Of a DNA stretch of 64,000 bases, positions 18,380 to 28,081 are shown piece by piece. The DNA is taken from assembly GCF_008329525.1 (NCBI RefSeq), contig NZ_NPKQ01000001.1, positions 1,116,001 through 1,180,000 on the forward strand, given 5' to 3'. The DNA comes from Tardiphaga sp. P9-11 (GTDB lineage: Bacteria; Pseudomonadota; Alphaproteobacteria; Rhizobiales; Xanthobacteraceae). The translations under genes were made by a program, and so were the position numbers. Position 1 is the first letter of the stretch. Every line of letters begins with the position of its first letter. The notes below the pieces were generated by a model. The model worked only from the letters and a program-made list of their open reading frames with translations. It had not been told where the DNA came from and did not search any database.

Positions 18380-19526
18380 GCCCGTGCTGAAATTTCCCGA
18401 CAAGGATGCGCCCGAGGGCGGATCCGATGGCGCCGCGACGACGCAGCGTCAGGGTCTGACAGGATTTCTAAAGCGCTATCGGCGAACGCTGCTGTTGGTC
18501 GTACTGCCGGCCATCGTTCTTGTCGGCGGCATCGCCTTCTATCTGTCGGGCGGTCGCTATGTCGGCACCGACGATGCCTATGTCGGCGCGCAGAAGGTGC
18601 TGATCACACCGGACATCTCCGGCAAGGTCGACAAGGTCGTCGTACGTGAAGGTCAGCACGTGAGGGAAGGCGATGTGCTGTTCGAGATCGATCCGGTCCC
18701 GTTCCGGTTGGCGCTCGACGATGCCAGGGCCAAGCTGGCCCAGGCAAAGACCACCTACGACAATCTCGTCAGCAACGTGAAGATCTACGGCCAGATGCAG
18801 GATCTGGCGCAGCAGGGCGTCGACTTCAAACAGCGCGACGTCGAACGCAAGTCGACGCTGGTCAAGAGCAACTTCGGCTCGCAACTCGATCTCGATAATG
18901 CGGCGACCGCAGCGGTGACTGCGAAAGCACAGCTCGAACTCCTGAAGCAGCAGCTCGCGACCTCGATGAACCAGTTGCTCGGCAATCCCGACTTGCCGCT
19001 GGCCCAGTTTCCGCCTTACGCGCAGGCGCAGTCGGCGCTCGATCAGGCGCAGCGCAATCTCGACCACACCGTGCTGAAGGCGCCGATCTCCGGTGTCGCG
19101 ACGCAGGTCGATAACATCCAGCTCGGCCGCTTCGCGATGGCCGGCACACCGATCCTCACGGTGATCGACGACAACAGGCCATGGGTCGATGCCAATCTGA
19201 AGGAATCTGATTTCACTTACATCGCCGTCGGCCAGACCGTGGAGATCGACGTCGATGCGTTTCCGAACCATGCCTTCAAGGGTACCGTCGGTTCGCTGAG
19301 CCCCGGCACCGGCGCGCAATTCGCGATCCTGCCGCCGCAGAATGCCACCGGCAATTTCATCAAGGTCGTGCAGCGCGTACCGGTGCGAATCTATCTCGAT
19401 TACGCGGATCCGTTCGTGAAGCGGCTCAAGGCCGGCATGAGCACCTACACCACCATCGATACCAAGCATCATCGGTCGCTGGCGGGCCTGCTCGGTCTGT
19501 CGTCGGCCAAGGCTGCTCAGGACTGA
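18372..19526 (+). CDS. emrA: HlyD/EmrA family efflux membrane fusion protein
   Basis: A 384-residue periplasmic adaptor for a multidrug efflux pump. One N-terminal membrane anchor (about 39-59) follows a short cytosolic tail. Then come the biotinyl-lipoyl half motif RYVGTDDAYVGAQKVLITPDISGKVDKV, a long alpha-hairpin (about 115-230, rich in Ala, Gln and Lys), and the second lipoyl half APISGVATQVDNIQLGRF. The GTDDAYV motif is a mark of EmrA-type adaptors. It bridges the EmrB-like MFS transporter encoded four bases downstream to an outer-membrane channel encoded elsewhere. Translationally coupled to marR by an eight-base overlap. Confidence 0.92.
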   Translation: MAEPVLKFPDKDAPEGGSDGAATTQRQGLTGFLKRYRRTLLLVVLPAIVLVGGIAFYLSGGRYVGTDDAYVGAQKVLITPDISGKVDKVVVREGQHVREGDVLFEIDPVPFRLALDDARAKLAQAKTTYDNLVSNVKIYGQMQDLAQQGVDFKQRDVERKSTLVKSNFGSQLDLDNAATAAVTAKAQLELLKQQLATSMNQLLGNPDLPLAQFPPYAQAQSALDQAQRNLDHTVLKAPISGVATQVDNIQLGRFAMAGTPILTVIDDNRPWVDANLKESDFTYIAVGQTVEIDVDAFPNHAFKGTVGSLSPGTGAQFAILPPQNATGNFIKVVQRVPVRIYLDYADPFVKRLKAGMSTYTTIDTKHHRSLAGLLGLSSAKAAQD

Positions 19527-19530
19527 TCCC

Positions 19531-21102
19531 ATGAGCACGTCGGCGCCATCCCCCAGTGCGGTCCCCGGCTTTCGCCGGAACATGGTGACGATCTGCGCCA
19601 TGACCGCGACCATCATGCAAGCGCTCGACACCACCATCGCCAATGTGGCCTTGCCTTATATGCAGGGCACGCTGTCGGCGTCGCAGGATCAGGTCAACTG
19701 GGTGCTGACCTCCTACATCGTCGCCGCGGCGATCATGACCGCGCCGGTGGGCTGGATCGCCAACCGGTTCGGCCGCAAGAAGATTTTCATCGTCTGTTCG
19801 GCGGGTTTTACTGTCGCCTCGGTGCTGTGCGGGCTCGCACAGGACATCAACCAGATGGTCGGCTTTCGCCTGTTGCAGGGCGTGTTCGGCGCGGCACTCG
19901 TGCCGCTCTCGCAGGCGGTGATGCTCGACAGCTACGCGCTGCATGAACGCGCCAAGGCGATGTCGATCTGGGGCATGGGCGTGATGCTCGGCCCGATCAT
20001 GGGGCCTTCATTGGGCGCCTGGCTGACTGAAACCTATTCCTGGCACTGGGTGTTCTTCGTCAATCTACCCTTCGGCATCGTCACGGTGTTTGGCCTGCTG
20101 GCCTTCATGGACGAGACCAAGACCAATGCAGAACTGAAATTCGACTGGTTCGGTTTCGGGGCGCTGGCCATCGGTATCGGCGCGATGCAACTCGGGCTCG
20201 ACCGCGGCGAGCAGCTCGGTTGGCTCGAATCCAACGAAATCGTCATCGAGGCGATCGTCTCGGTCATCGGCTTCTATTATTTCTTCGCGCATTCCTTCAC
20301 GACGTCGAAGCCGTTCATCCAGTTCGCGATCTTCAAGGACAAGAATTTTGTAGGTGGCTGCGTGTTCATGGCCGTCATGGGGCTGGTGCTGTATTCGACC
20401 ATGGCGCTGTCGTCGCCCTATCTGCAGAACGTGATCGGCTATCCGATCCTCACGGCAGGTCTATTACTGGCGACGCGTGGCTCCGGCACCTTCGTGGCGA
20501 TGATGTTGGTCGGGCGCATCATGAAATATGTCGAGGCGCGTACACTGATCATGGTGGGAATGGCGCTGATGTCGGTGTCGCTGTTCTTCACCTCGATGTG
20601 GACCGACCAGACCGGTGTGCCGGAGATCGTGATCGTCTCGATCGCGCAGGGATTTGGCCTTGGTCTCGTCTTCGTGCCGCTGTCCACGGTGGCGTTCCTG
20701 ACGCTGCCCAATCATCTGCGCACCGACGGCACCTCGATGCTGACGCTGCTGCGCAATGTCGCGAGCTCGATCGGCATTTCCATCGTGATCGCGCAGCTGA
20801 CGTCAGGCACGCGGATGGCTCATGCGGTACTGGTCGAGCACATCACACCGTTCAACAACGCGCTGCAGATGCCCAATGTAACCAGCGCGATCAACCTCGC
20901 CACCGACTCTGGTCGCGCCATGATGGACGCCATCGTCACGCTGCAGGCAACGATCATCGCCTTCGGGCTGGATTATCAGATGGTGATGCTGGTGACGCTC
21001 TGCGCGATTCCGATGGCGCTGATTATCGGCTCGTCCAAGGCGACCTTGCGCGCACAGGCGGCGAAGCCGGGCGCGGACGAGCATCCGGCGGTGATGGAAT
21101 AA
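19531..21102 (+). CDS. emrB: DHA2 family MFS multidrug transporter (EmrB-like)
   Basis: A 523-residue proton-driven drug exporter of the 14-helix DHA2 family. Signatures are the helix 1 region MQALDTTIANVALPYMQGTLSASQDQVNWVLTSYIVA, motif A-like NRFGRKKIF, and motif C in GMGVMLGPIMGPSLGAWLTE. ANVALPYM and the WVLTSY block are typical of EmrB. With EmrA it would expel hydrophobic compounds across both membranes. The gene is four bases after emrA and ends in a strong terminator, so marR-emrA-emrB is a complete operon. Confidence 0.93.
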   Translation: MSTSAPSPSAVPGFRRNMVTICAMTATIMQALDTTIANVALPYMQGTLSASQDQVNWVLTSYIVAAAIMTAPVGWIANRFGRKKIFIVCSAGFTVASVLCGLAQDINQMVGFRLLQGVFGAALVPLSQAVMLDSYALHERAKAMSIWGMGVMLGPIMGPSLGAWLTETYSWHWVFFVNLPFGIVTVFGLLAFMDETKTNAELKFDWFGFGALAIGIGAMQLGLDRGEQLGWLESNEIVIEAIVSVIGFYYFFAHSFTTSKPFIQFAIFKDKNFVGGCVFMAVMGLVLYSTMALSSPYLQNVIGYPILTAGLLLATRGSGTFVAMMLVGRIMKYVEARTLIMVGMALMSVSLFFTSMWTDQTGVPEIVIVSIAQGFGLGLVFVPLSTVAFLTLPNHLRTDGTSMLTLLRNVASSIGISIVIAQLTSGTRMAHAVLVEHITPFNNALQMPNVTSAINLATDSGRAMMDAIVTLQATIIAFGLDYQMVMLVTLCAIPMALIIGSSKATLRAQAAKPGADEHPAVME

Positions 21103-21106
21103 AAAA

Positions 21107-21124
21107 AGCGGCCCGCGGGCCGCT
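21107..21124. terminator. Bidirectional terminator between emrB and pcaG
   Basis: An 18-base perfect palindrome, AGCGGCCCGCGGGCCGCT. On the + strand it is followed by CTTTTGT. On the minus strand it is followed by a run of seven T (complement of 21101-21107). It therefore serves both convergent operons, emrAB and pca. Confidence 0.9.
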
Positions 21125-21149
21125 CTTTTGTATCGCGTGGGTAGCGCCA

Positions 21150-21731
21150 TCACACGTCGAAGAACACCGTCTCGTTGTCGCCCTGCAGGTGAATGTCGAA
21201 ACGATACACACCAGGCGCAGTCTTCTTCGCGATGATCGTTGCACGGCGGTCGACCGGCACGATGTTCACGACTTCATCCGTTGCGGTTGCGGCTTCGTCG
21301 TCGAAATAGATACGCGTGGTCGACTGCATGGTCATGCCGCGCCCGAACACGGACAACAGGATGTGCGGTGCCTGCGGCTTGCCGTCGGCGCCGGGGACGC
21401 TACCGGGCTTGATGGTGTCGAACGAGTATCCGCCGGTCACATGGGTGCCGCAGCGGCCGTAGCCCTTGAATGAGGCGTTCGGGATGGCGCGGGAATCCTG
21501 CGGGTCGGCGAAGCGGCCCTGCGCGTCGGCCTGCCAGATTTCCAGCATAGCGTCCGGCACGATCGCGCCGTCGCCGTCATAGACCGCACCTTCGATGCGG
21601 ATCTTTTCACCGGATACGTCCGACGTCTGCAAGTTGTTGGTAAAGGCGTCGTTCCAGGCGTATTGGCCGTTCGGCGTCAGGCCGTAGGCAAAGAAAGGAC
21701 CGACAGTCTGCGATGGCGTGATGCCGGTCAT
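21150..21731 (-). CDS. pcaG: Protocatechuate 3,4-dioxygenase, alpha subunit
   Basis: A 193-residue subunit of the intradiol dioxygenase that opens protocatechuate to 3-carboxy-cis,cis-muconate. Alpha-subunit signatures: SQTVGPFFAYGLTP at the N-terminus, RIEGAVYDGDGAIVPDAMLEIWQADAQGRF, GYGRCGTHVTGGYSFDTIKPG and APHILLSVFGRGM. In the alpha chain the catalytic iron ligands are not conserved; the iron is held by the beta chain. The ATG overlaps the pcaH stop by four bases (ATGA), so translation is coupled and stoichiometric. The same frame stays open upstream within pcaH, which is not coding. Confidence 0.95.
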   Translation of the reverse strand: MTGITPSQTVGPFFAYGLTPNGQYAWNDAFTNNLQTSDVSGEKIRIEGAVYDGDGAIVPDAMLEIWQADAQGRFADPQDSRAIPNASFKGYGRCGTHVTGGYSFDTIKPGSVPGADGKPQAPHILLSVFGRGMTMQSTTRIYFDDEAATATDEVVNIVPVDRRATIIAKKTAPGVYRFDIHLQGDNETVFFDV

Positions 21732-22432
21732 GACTTGTTCTCCATCGGGGTCGCGTTGCGGCCGCGCAGCACAATGTTGAAGCGATAGGCGAGCGCCCAG
21801 CCGGGCTCGGTGGCGTCGAGATCGAAATCCGACACCATGCGAAGACGCGCCTTCTCGTCGGTCACCGAATTGAAGATCGGGTCGAACGCAAACAGCGGAT
21901 CGTTCGGGAAATACATCTGCGTCACCAGACGCGAGATGAAGGAGTGGCCGAACACCGAGAAATGGATGTGGGCGGGGCGCCAGGCATTGTGGTGGTTGCC
22001 CCATGGATAGGCGCCGGGCTTCATGGTGACGAATTTGTAGTTGCCCTTGGCGTCGGTCACGGCGCGGCCTGCGCCAGTGAAGTTCGGATCGAGCGGGGCG
22101 GGGTGCTGATCGACGACGTGGATATAGCGACCGCAGGCGTTGGCCTGCCACAGTTCGACCAGCGTGTTCGGCACGCCGCGACCATCTTCGTCCATCACGG
22201 TGCCGTGCACGATGATGCGTTCGCCGATCGGTTCGCCGGCGTGCATGGTGGTGAGGTCGGCATCGCCGGGGCGCACGGTCTCGTGGCCATAGGCCGGGCC
22301 GGTCAGTTCCGACAGTGACTGCTTGATCATGATCAGCGGCTTCTGTGGGGCGCGCTTGATGGTGCTCTTGTAGCCGGGTGACAGCCGCGGCGCGTGGGCC
22401 GCATTGCTTTCGACGGGATAGATTAGCGTCAT
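21728..22432 (-). CDS. pcaH: Protocatechuate 3,4-dioxygenase, beta subunit
   Basis: The iron-bearing 234-residue chain of protocatechuate 3,4-dioxygenase. The four non-haem Fe(III) ligands are visible: Tyr103 (GRYIH), Tyr142 (GAYPW), and His155 and His157 (PAHIHFSVFG), at the spacing known for the Pseudomonas enzyme. The intradiol signature LVELWQANACGRY and GHSFISRLVTQMYFP are also present. The start at 22432 follows AAGGGGAAA; an in-frame extension to 22543 would run back through the hairpin and into pcaF. It lies between pcaF upstream and pcaG downstream, forming a beta-ketoadipate pathway operon. Confidence 0.96.
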   Translation of the reverse strand: MTLIYPVESNAAHAPRLSPGYKSTIKRAPQKPLIMIKQSLSELTGPAYGHETVRPGDADLTTMHAGEPIGERIIVHGTVMDEDGRGVPNTLVELWQANACGRYIHVVDQHPAPLDPNFTGAGRAVTDAKGNYKFVTMKPGAYPWGNHHNAWRPAHIHFSVFGHSFISRLVTQMYFPNDPLFAFDPIFNSVTDEKARLRMVSDFDLDATEPGWALAYRFNIVLRGRNATPMENKS

Positions 22433-22448
22433 GCTGGTTTCCCCTTTG

Positions 22449-22471
22449 GCCGCCGCGGATCCCGCGGCGGC
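22449..22471 (-). promoter_or_regulatory. Hairpin between pcaF and pcaH
   Basis: A perfect 10-bp GC stem, GCCGCCGCGG (22449-22458) with CCGCGGCGGC (22462-22471) and a 3-base loop. It lies between the pcaF stop and the pcaH start. Read on the minus strand it ends directly before the pcaH ribosome site. No T-run follows, so it is more likely an mRNA stability or processing element, or a partial attenuator, than a full terminator. Confidence 0.6.
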
Positions 22472-22491
22472 TTGCTTGTGGACGTAGTTTT

Positions 22492-23703
22492 TTAGTTCAG
22501 CTTCTCGATGGCCATGGCGACGCCCTGACCGACGCCGACGCACATGGTGGCGAGCGCCAGCTTGCCGCCGCGCTTCTCCATGCCGTGCACGGCCGTCATC
22601 GCGAGGCGGGCACCGCTCATGCCGAGCGGGTGGCCGAGCGCGATCGCGCCGCCGTGCGGATTGACGAAATCAGCATCTTCCTTGACGCCGAGCTGGCGCA
22701 GCACGGCGATGCCCTGTGACGCGAAGGCCTCGTTGAGCTCGATCAGGTCGAAGTCGCTGATCTTGAGGCCGAGACGTTCCATCAGCTTCTTGGTCGCCGG
22801 TACGGGGCCGATGCCCATGATGCGCGGCGCGACGCCGCCCGAGGCGAGGCCCAGAATGCGGGCGCGGGCCTTTAGGCCGTGCTTCTCGACTGCGGCGCCG
22901 GAAGCGAGGATCATGGCGCAGGCGCCGTCATTGACGCCCGAGGCGTTGCCGGCGGTGACTGTGCCATCCTTGCGGACGATCGGGCGCAGCTTGGCGAGGC
23001 CTTCCAGTGTGGTTTCGGGGCGCGGATGCTCGTCCTTGTCGACGGCGGTCGGGCCGGCCTTGCCGCCGGGCACCATCACTGGGACGATTTCCTCGGCGAA
23101 ATAGCCCGAAGCGATCGCCTTGCCCGCGTTCTGCTGCGAGCGGATCGCGAAAGCGTCCTGGTCGGCGCGGGAGATCTGGAAATCCTGCGCGACGTTCTCG
23201 CCGGTCTCAGGCATCGCATCGACGCCGTATTTTTCGCGCATCAGCGGGTTGATGAAACGCCAGCCGATGGTGGTGTCGAAGATTTCCGCCGAGCGGGAGA
23301 AGGCTTCGGTGGCCTTGCCCTGCACGAACGGCGCGCGGGTCATGGATTCAACGCCGCCGGCAATGGCGAAATCGATTTCACCGGCGCGGATGGCGCGGGC
23401 ACCGGCGCCAACGGCATCGAGGCCGGAGGCACAGAGACGGTTCAGCGTGGCGCCGGGGACGGAATCGGGGAGGCCGGCCAGCAGCGCTGCCATGCGGGCG
23501 ACGTTGCGGTTGTCTTCGCCGGCCTGATTGGCGCAGCCGAAATAGACTTCCTCGACGGCAGTCCAATCCACGCCAGGATTGCGGTCCATCAGGGCTTTAA
23601 TGGGGGCGGCGGCGAGGTCGTCGGCGCGGACTTTGGCGAGGGAGCCGCCGAAACGGCCGATGGGGGTGCGGACGGCGTCGCAAATGAAGACATCGCTCAT
23701 CAA
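22492..23703 (-). CDS. pcaF: 3-oxoadipyl-CoA thiolase
   Basis: A 403-residue thiolase catalysing the last step of the beta-ketoadipate pathway, the cleavage of 3-oxoadipyl-CoA to succinyl-CoA and acetyl-CoA. The nucleophilic Cys91 lies in NRLCASGLDAV. The His of GGAIALGHPLGMSGARL and the second active Cys of CVGVGQGVAM are present. The start (DVFICDAVRTPIGRFGGSLA) and GWRFINPLM are typical of PcaF rather than biosynthetic thiolases. Its context with pcaHG supports this. GGGAGAG precedes the tandem ATGATG start, so 23703 or 23700 could be used. Confidence 0.94.
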   Translation of the reverse strand: MMSDVFICDAVRTPIGRFGGSLAKVRADDLAAAPIKALMDRNPGVDWTAVEEVYFGCANQAGEDNRNVARMAALLAGLPDSVPGATLNRLCASGLDAVGAGARAIRAGEIDFAIAGGVESMTRAPFVQGKATEAFSRSAEIFDTTIGWRFINPLMREKYGVDAMPETGENVAQDFQISRADQDAFAIRSQQNAGKAIASGYFAEEIVPVMVPGGKAGPTAVDKDEHPRPETTLEGLAKLRPIVRKDGTVTAGNASGVNDGACAMILASGAAVEKHGLKARARILGLASGGVAPRIMGIGPVPATKKLMERLGLKISDFDLIELNEAFASQGIAVLRQLGVKEDADFVNPHGGAIALGHPLGMSGARLAMTAVHGMEKRGGKLALATMCVGVGQGVAMAIEKLN

Positions 23704-23835
23704 TTCTCTCCCTGGGGGACTGCATCCGCGCTCGATTGCCGGATTTTCGCGGTGGTTTTAAGAACCCCCACTGACCCGGTCAAATGCGCCCACCAGATGG
23801 CAGGCCTGTCCCTCCATTTGCGGATATGAAATCGC

Positions 23836-23851
23836 AGTTGACTTGTCAACT
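23836..23851. promoter_or_regulatory. Perfect 16-bp palindrome between pcaF and mutS
   Basis: AGTTGACTTGTCAACT is a perfect inverted repeat with 7-bp arms and a TT centre. It lies 133 bases upstream of the pcaF start and 82 bases upstream of mutS, in the only shared promoter region of the pca operon. Such a site could be the operator of a pca regulator, though none is encoded in the window. Confidence 0.6.
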
Positions 23852-23932
23852 GGATCGCTCAATGGGGAAAACTGGGATTTGAAACCAGGGCGGGTGGGAT
23901 CGGCCGGGTAAAATTTGCTAGCGTCCGCCGCC

Positions 23933-26662
23933 ATGACAATCCAGCAAGCCATTACCGCCCCGGACCAGCCGGCCGCCCGCGTGGAAGACACCACGAAGGT
24001 GTCGCCGATGATGGAACAGTACCTTGAAATAAAGGCCGCCAATCCCGGCCTGCTGCTGTTCTATCGGATGGGCGATTTCTACGAGATTTTCTTCGAGGAC
24101 GCGGAAGTTGCCTCGCGGGCGCTCGGCATCGTGCTGACCAAGCGCGGCAAGTACCAGGGCAACGACATTCCCATGTGCGGAGTGCCGGTAGAGCGCTCCG
24201 ACGACTATCTGCATCGCCTGATCGCGCTCGGCATCCGCGTCGCCGTGTGCGAGCAGATGGAGAATCCCGCCGAGGCGCGCAAGCGTGGCAACAAAAGCGT
24301 GGTCCGTCGCGACGTCGTGCGCGTGGTCACGCCCGGCACGCTGACCGAGGAGAATCTGCTCGACGCCCGCGCCAATAATTATCTTTTGGCGATCGCGCGC
24401 AGCAAAGGCTCATCGGGCGCGGATCGCATCGGTCTGGCCTGGATCGATATTTCGACGGCCGAATTCATTGTCACCGAATGTGCGACCGGCGAACTCGGCG
24501 CCACGCTGGCGCGGATCAATCCGAACGAAGTGATCGTCACGGACGCGCTCTACAGCGATCCGGACCTCAGCCAGTTGCTGCGCGAATTATCCGCCGTGAC
24601 GCCGCTGACCCGCGATGTGTTTGACGGCGCCACTGCCGAACGCCGGCTGTGCGACTATTTTGCCGTCGCCACGATGGATGGTCTGAGCGCGATGTCGCGG
24701 CTGGAAGCGACCGCGGCTGCTGCCTGCGTCACTTACGTGGAGCGCACTCAGGTCGGCAAACGCGTGCCGCTGTCGCCGCCGACCCGCGAGGCGGTCGGTA
24801 CCACCATGGCGATCGATCCGGCGACGCGCGCCAATCTCGAACTGACACGGACGCTGGCCGGCGAGCGTAAAGGCTCGCTGCTCGACGCCATCGATTGCAC
24901 CGTGACGGCCGCCGGCTCCCGCCTGCTGGCGCAGCGTCTCGCCGCGCCACTGACCGATGACGTGGCCATCGGCCGCAGGCTCGATGCGGTCACGACATTC
25001 GTAGCCGATAGCGGCTTGCGCGACGATCTCCGCGTCGCCTTGCGCGCCGCGCCGGATCTGTCCCGTGCGCTGGCGCGTCTGTCGGTCGGTCGCGGCGGCC
25101 CGCGCGATCTGGCATCCCTGCGTGACGGCGTAATTGCGGCCGATCAGGTGCTTGCACGCCTCGGTGCCATCGACAATTTGCCGGCGGATATCTCTGCTGC
25201 CATGGCTGCGCTGCAGCGGCCGTCGCGCGAACTCGCCCAGACATTTGCGCGGGCACTGGCCGAAGATCTTCCGCTGTTGAAGCGCGATGGCGGTTTCGTG
25301 CGTGAGGGCTTCGAAGCCGCGCTCGACGAGACCCGCAATCTGCGCGACGCCTCGCGCCTCGTGGTCGCCGCGATGCAGGCGCGCTATGCCGATGACACCG
25401 GCGTGAAGGGCCTCAAGATCCGTCACAACAATGTGCTCGGTTATTTCGTCGAGGTGACGGCACAGCACGGTGACAAGCTGATGCAGCCGCCGCTGAATGC
25501 GAGTTTCATCCATCGCCAGACTCTGGCGGGGCAGGTGCGTTTCACGACGTCTGAACTCGGCGAGATCGAAGCCAAGATCGCCAATGCTGGCGACCGTGCG
25601 CTGGGTCTTGAGCTGGAAATCTTCGAGCGACTGTCGGGCATGGTGGCTGAGGCGTCGGAAGATCTCAGAGCAGCGGCGCATGCTTTTGCGCTGCTGGATG
25701 TCGCTACGGCGCTGGCGAAGCTGGCGGTCGATGACAACTATGTGCGCCCCGAAGTCGACAACTCGCTACTGTTTGCCATCGAAGGCGGCCGGCATCCCGT
25801 CGTCGAGCAGGCGCTGAAGCGCGACGGCCAGTCGTTCATCGCCAATGCCAGCGACCTGTCGCCGGGGCCGGGGCAAAAATCCGGGCAGATCTGGCTGATC
25901 ACCGGTCCGAACATGGCGGGTAAATCGACCTTCCTCCGTCAGAACGCGCTGATCGCACTGCTGGCGCAGATCGGCAGCTTTGTGCCGGCCTCGCGGGCGC
26001 GCATCGGCATCGTCGACCGGCTGTTTTCGCGCGTCGGCGCGGCGGACGATCTCGCGCGCGGACGTTCGACCTTCATGGTCGAGATGGTCGAAACCGCCGT
26101 GATCCTCAATCAGGCCACCGAACGCGCGCTGGTCATCCTCGACGAAATCGGCCGCGGCACCGCGACCTTCGACGGGCTGTCGATTGCCTGGGCGGCGATC
26201 GAGCACCTGCATGAGAGCAACCGCTGCCGTGCGCTGTTCGCGACGCATTATCACGAGCTCACGGCGCTGTCGGCGAAACTGCCGCGGCTGTTTAATGCCA
26301 CGGTGCGGGTCAAGGAATGGCACGGCGACGTGGTGTTCCTGCACGAGGTGCTGCCCGGTTCGGCGGATCGTTCCTACGGCATTCAGGTGGCCAAACTCGC
26401 GGGCCTGCCGCCGGCCGTGATCGCGCGCGCGAAGTCGGTGCTGGCCAAGCTTGAGGCGCAGGATCGTGGTCAGAGCGCCAAGGCGCTGATGGATGATTTG
26501 CCGCTGTTTGCGATCACCGCGCGTGCGCCGGCCGAGGCGGCTCCTCCGAGCGAGGCGGAACTCCTGATGGATGCGGTGAAGGCGCTGCATCCCGACGAGA
26601 TGTCGCCGCGCGAGGCGCTGGATGCTCTCTATGCGCTGAAGGCCAAGCTACCCAAAGGCTAA
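23933..26662 (+). CDS. mutS: DNA mismatch repair ATPase MutS
   Basis: A 909-residue MutS1. It recognises mismatches and recruits MutL. The mismatch-binding Phe-x-Glu motif is at Phe49-Tyr-Glu51 ([15 protein letters not shown]). The connector, lever and clamp follow. The ATPase has Walker [10 protein letters not shown] near 658, the [18 protein letters not shown] Walker B and signature region, and [11 protein letters not shown]. The C-terminal [26 protein letters not shown] segment is the tetramer-forming part. The ATG at 23933 is preferred; an in-frame TTG six codons upstream is possible. Neither has an obvious ribosome site. The stop overlaps the convergent membrane-protein gene by four bases. 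Confidence 0.97.
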   Translation: MTIQQAITAPDQPAARVEDTTKVSPMMEQYLEIKAANPGLLLFYRMGDFYEIFFEDAEVASRALGIVLTKRGKYQGNDIPMCGVPVERSDDYLHRLIALGIRVAVCEQMENPAEARKRGNKSVVRRDVVRVVTPGTLTEENLLDARANNYLLAIARSKGSSGADRIGLAWIDISTAEFIVTECATGELGATLARINPNEVIVTDALYSDPDLSQLLRELSAVTPLTRDVFDGATAERRLCDYFAVATMDGLSAMSRLEATAAAACVTYVERTQVGKRVPLSPPTREAVGTTMAIDPATRANLELTRTLAGERKGSLLDAIDCTVTAAGSRLLAQRLAAPLTDDVAIGRRLDAVTTFVADSGLRDDLRVALRAAPDLSRALARLSVGRGGPRDLASLRDGVIAADQVLARLGAIDNLPADISAAMAALQRPSRELAQTFARALAEDLPLLKRDGGFVREGFEAALDETRNLRDASRLVVAAMQARYADDTGVKGLKIRHNNVLGYFVEVTAQHGDKLMQPPLNASFIHRQTLAGQVRFTTSELGEIEAKIANAGDRALGLELEIFERLSGMVAEASEDLRAAAHAFALLDVATALAKLAVDDNYVRPEVDNSLLFAIEGGRHPVVEQALKRDGQSFIANASDLSPGPGQKSGQIWLITGPNMAGKSTFLRQNALIALLAQIGSFVPASRARIGIVDRLFSRVGAADDLARGRSTFMVEMVETAVILNQATERALVILDEIGRGTATFDGLSIAWAAIEHLHESNRCRALFATHYHELTALSAKLPRLFNATVRVKEWHGDVVFLHEVLPGSADRSYGIQVAKLAGLPPAVIARAKSVLAKLEAQDRGQSAKALMDDLPLFAITARAPAEAAPPSEAELLMDAVKALHPDEMSPREALDALYALKAKLPKG

Positions 26663-27456
26663 ACGCTGCGAATATTCCTGCGGCCCAGCGACCACAGGCC
26701 GAGATTCCACATCACGCAAGTTGCCAGCGCGACGCTAAGCGCGATCGCCGAGCCGAAGCGTGGCGCGGTCAAGGGCAGGGTAGCGACGGCGATGCCGAAG
26801 CCCATGAGACCCCAGCCGCCATTGGCCATTACCGCAGCGGTCGGCAGACCGCCGATGCGCGGATGCAGGATCAGCAACAGGCTGGTGAACACCACGGGAT
26901 AGAGCGCAAGGATGCCACTACCGGCCGGGCCGATGGTTGCGGATAGCGTGACGACTGCGCCGACCAACGAGGACACCAGTGCCGCGCGCAGCAGTATGTC
27001 GTACCAGCGCCGTGTGATGAGCGGCATCTTCGCGTGGCGAAACCGCGCCATCAGCGGCAGGCAGATGCTGAAGGCCACCGCATTGGCAAGGAGACCTCCC
27101 AGCAATGACCATTCGAATTGCCGGACCAGTATGGCAAGGCCGAACCACACCACCATCGCCGTGCCGAGACTGACAACGACGTTATGGCGTCGGGCCAGGT
27201 AGATGTATGTCAATCCGAAGAACATTGTCACGGCGTTGATCGGCAGGCTCGTCAGCGCGCCCTGCGCGATGAAGGCGGCATCGTGATCGATGGCGAGAAA
27301 AACGTAGGACGGACCCGCTGAGATTGGTAGCGTCGCCACCAATGCGCCGATCACCGGGCCGGAGCGTTCGGTGATGATGGAAGCAGTGATTACGAAGGCG
27401 GCGGTGATCGCCATGCGCAGAGTGAGCGTCAGGATGAAGGCAAGTTCGGGGGACAT
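26659..27456 (-). CDS. Multi-pass membrane protein, unknown function
   Basis: A 265-residue hydrophobic protein with about nine predicted helices, including an N-terminal [47 protein letters not shown] that recalls small permease-like families. Arg-rich loops ([19 protein letters not shown]) suggest inside-facing segments. I do not recognise a named family, and there is no substrate evidence. ATG at 27456 has no strong ribosome site. It is convergent with mutS and downstream of the OsmC gene on the same strand. Confidence 0.75.
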   Translation of the reverse strand: MSPELAFILTLTLRMAITAAFVITASIITERSGPVIGALVATLPISAGPSYVFLAIDHDAAFIAQGALTSLPINAVTMFFGLTYIYLARRHNVVVSLGTAMVVWFGLAILVRQFEWSLLGGLLANAVAFSICLPLMARFRHAKMPLITRRWYDILLRAALVSSLVGAVVTLSATIGPAGSGILALYPVVFTSLLLILHPRIGGLPTAAVMANGGWGLMGFGIAVATLPLTAPRFGSAIALSVALATCVMWNLGLWSLGRRNIRSV

Positions 27457-27468
27457 GGCAGCCAGACG

Positions 27469-27491
27469 AGAGGAGGTACTTGGCCTCCTCT
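27469..27491. terminator. Intergenic stem-loop after the OsmC gene
   Basis: An 8-bp stem AGAGGAGG (27469-27476) with CCTCCTCT (27484-27491) and a 7-base loop, between the OsmC stop and the downstream membrane-protein start. A partial T-run (TTTCCTT) follows only on the + strand, while both neighbouring genes are on the minus strand, so the role as terminator is uncertain. Confidence 0.4.
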
Positions 27492-27515
27492 TTCCTTATG
27501 AATCGTCCAGCCTGC

Positions 27516-28025
27516 TTACACTCTGTTGAGGGACACCGAAACCTTCGGGCCATGCTTGATGGTCTGGTAGACCACGCAATAACGCTCGGTCAGTTTCAGC
27601 AGCAGGTCGAGCTTGTCCTGCGGCGCGTCGGTGTCGACGTCGAAACGCAGACGGATTTCAGCGAAGCCGACCGGGGCTTCCTTGTCGACGCCGAGCGTGC
27701 CGCGGAAATCGAGATCGCCCTCGGCTGTCACATTACCGGACTTCAGCGGGATTTCGATGGCGGTTGCCACCGACTTCAGCGTGACACCGGCGCATGCCAC
27801 CAGCGCTTCCAGCAGCATGTCGCCCGAACAGAGTTCGAGGCCGGAGCCGCCTGTGGCCGGATGCAGGCCAGCGGCTGCAATCTGTCGGCCGGTCTCGACC
27901 TTGCAGGCAATGCCGTCATTGTCGATCGAGCCCTTGGCTTTGAGCGTGATGAAGGCAGCCTTGGGATCGGTCTTGTAGAGTTCCTTGATGGGGGCCTGTG
28001 TGGCGCGAAGCGTGGCGGCATCCAT
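27516..28025 (-). CDS. OsmC family protein
   Basis: A 169-residue member of the OsmC/Ohr superfamily, which mostly reduce organic hydroperoxides or handle small electrophiles. The two redox cysteines fit the family: Cys78 in MLLEALVACAGVTLKS and Cys150 in LTERYCVVYQTI. The N-terminal extension before the beta-sheet (PIKELYKTDPKAAFITLKAKG) resembles OsmC-like proteins rather than Ohr. An extra Cys66 (LELCSGD) precedes the first site. GGGAGAG lies upstream of the ATG. No MarR-type OhrR is adjacent. Confidence 0.88.
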   Translation of the reverse strand: MDAATLRATQAPIKELYKTDPKAAFITLKAKGSIDNDGIACKVETGRQIAAAGLHPATGGSGLELCSGDMLLEALVACAGVTLKSVATAIEIPLKSGNVTAEGDLDFRGTLGVDKEAPVGFAEIRLRFDVDTDAPQDKLDLLLKLTERYCVVYQTIKHGPKVSVSLNRV

Positions 28026-28081
28026 GATATCTCTCCCTGAATTTTGTTAGTTGCAGCTTTTATTCGCCTGCGGCGATGTTG

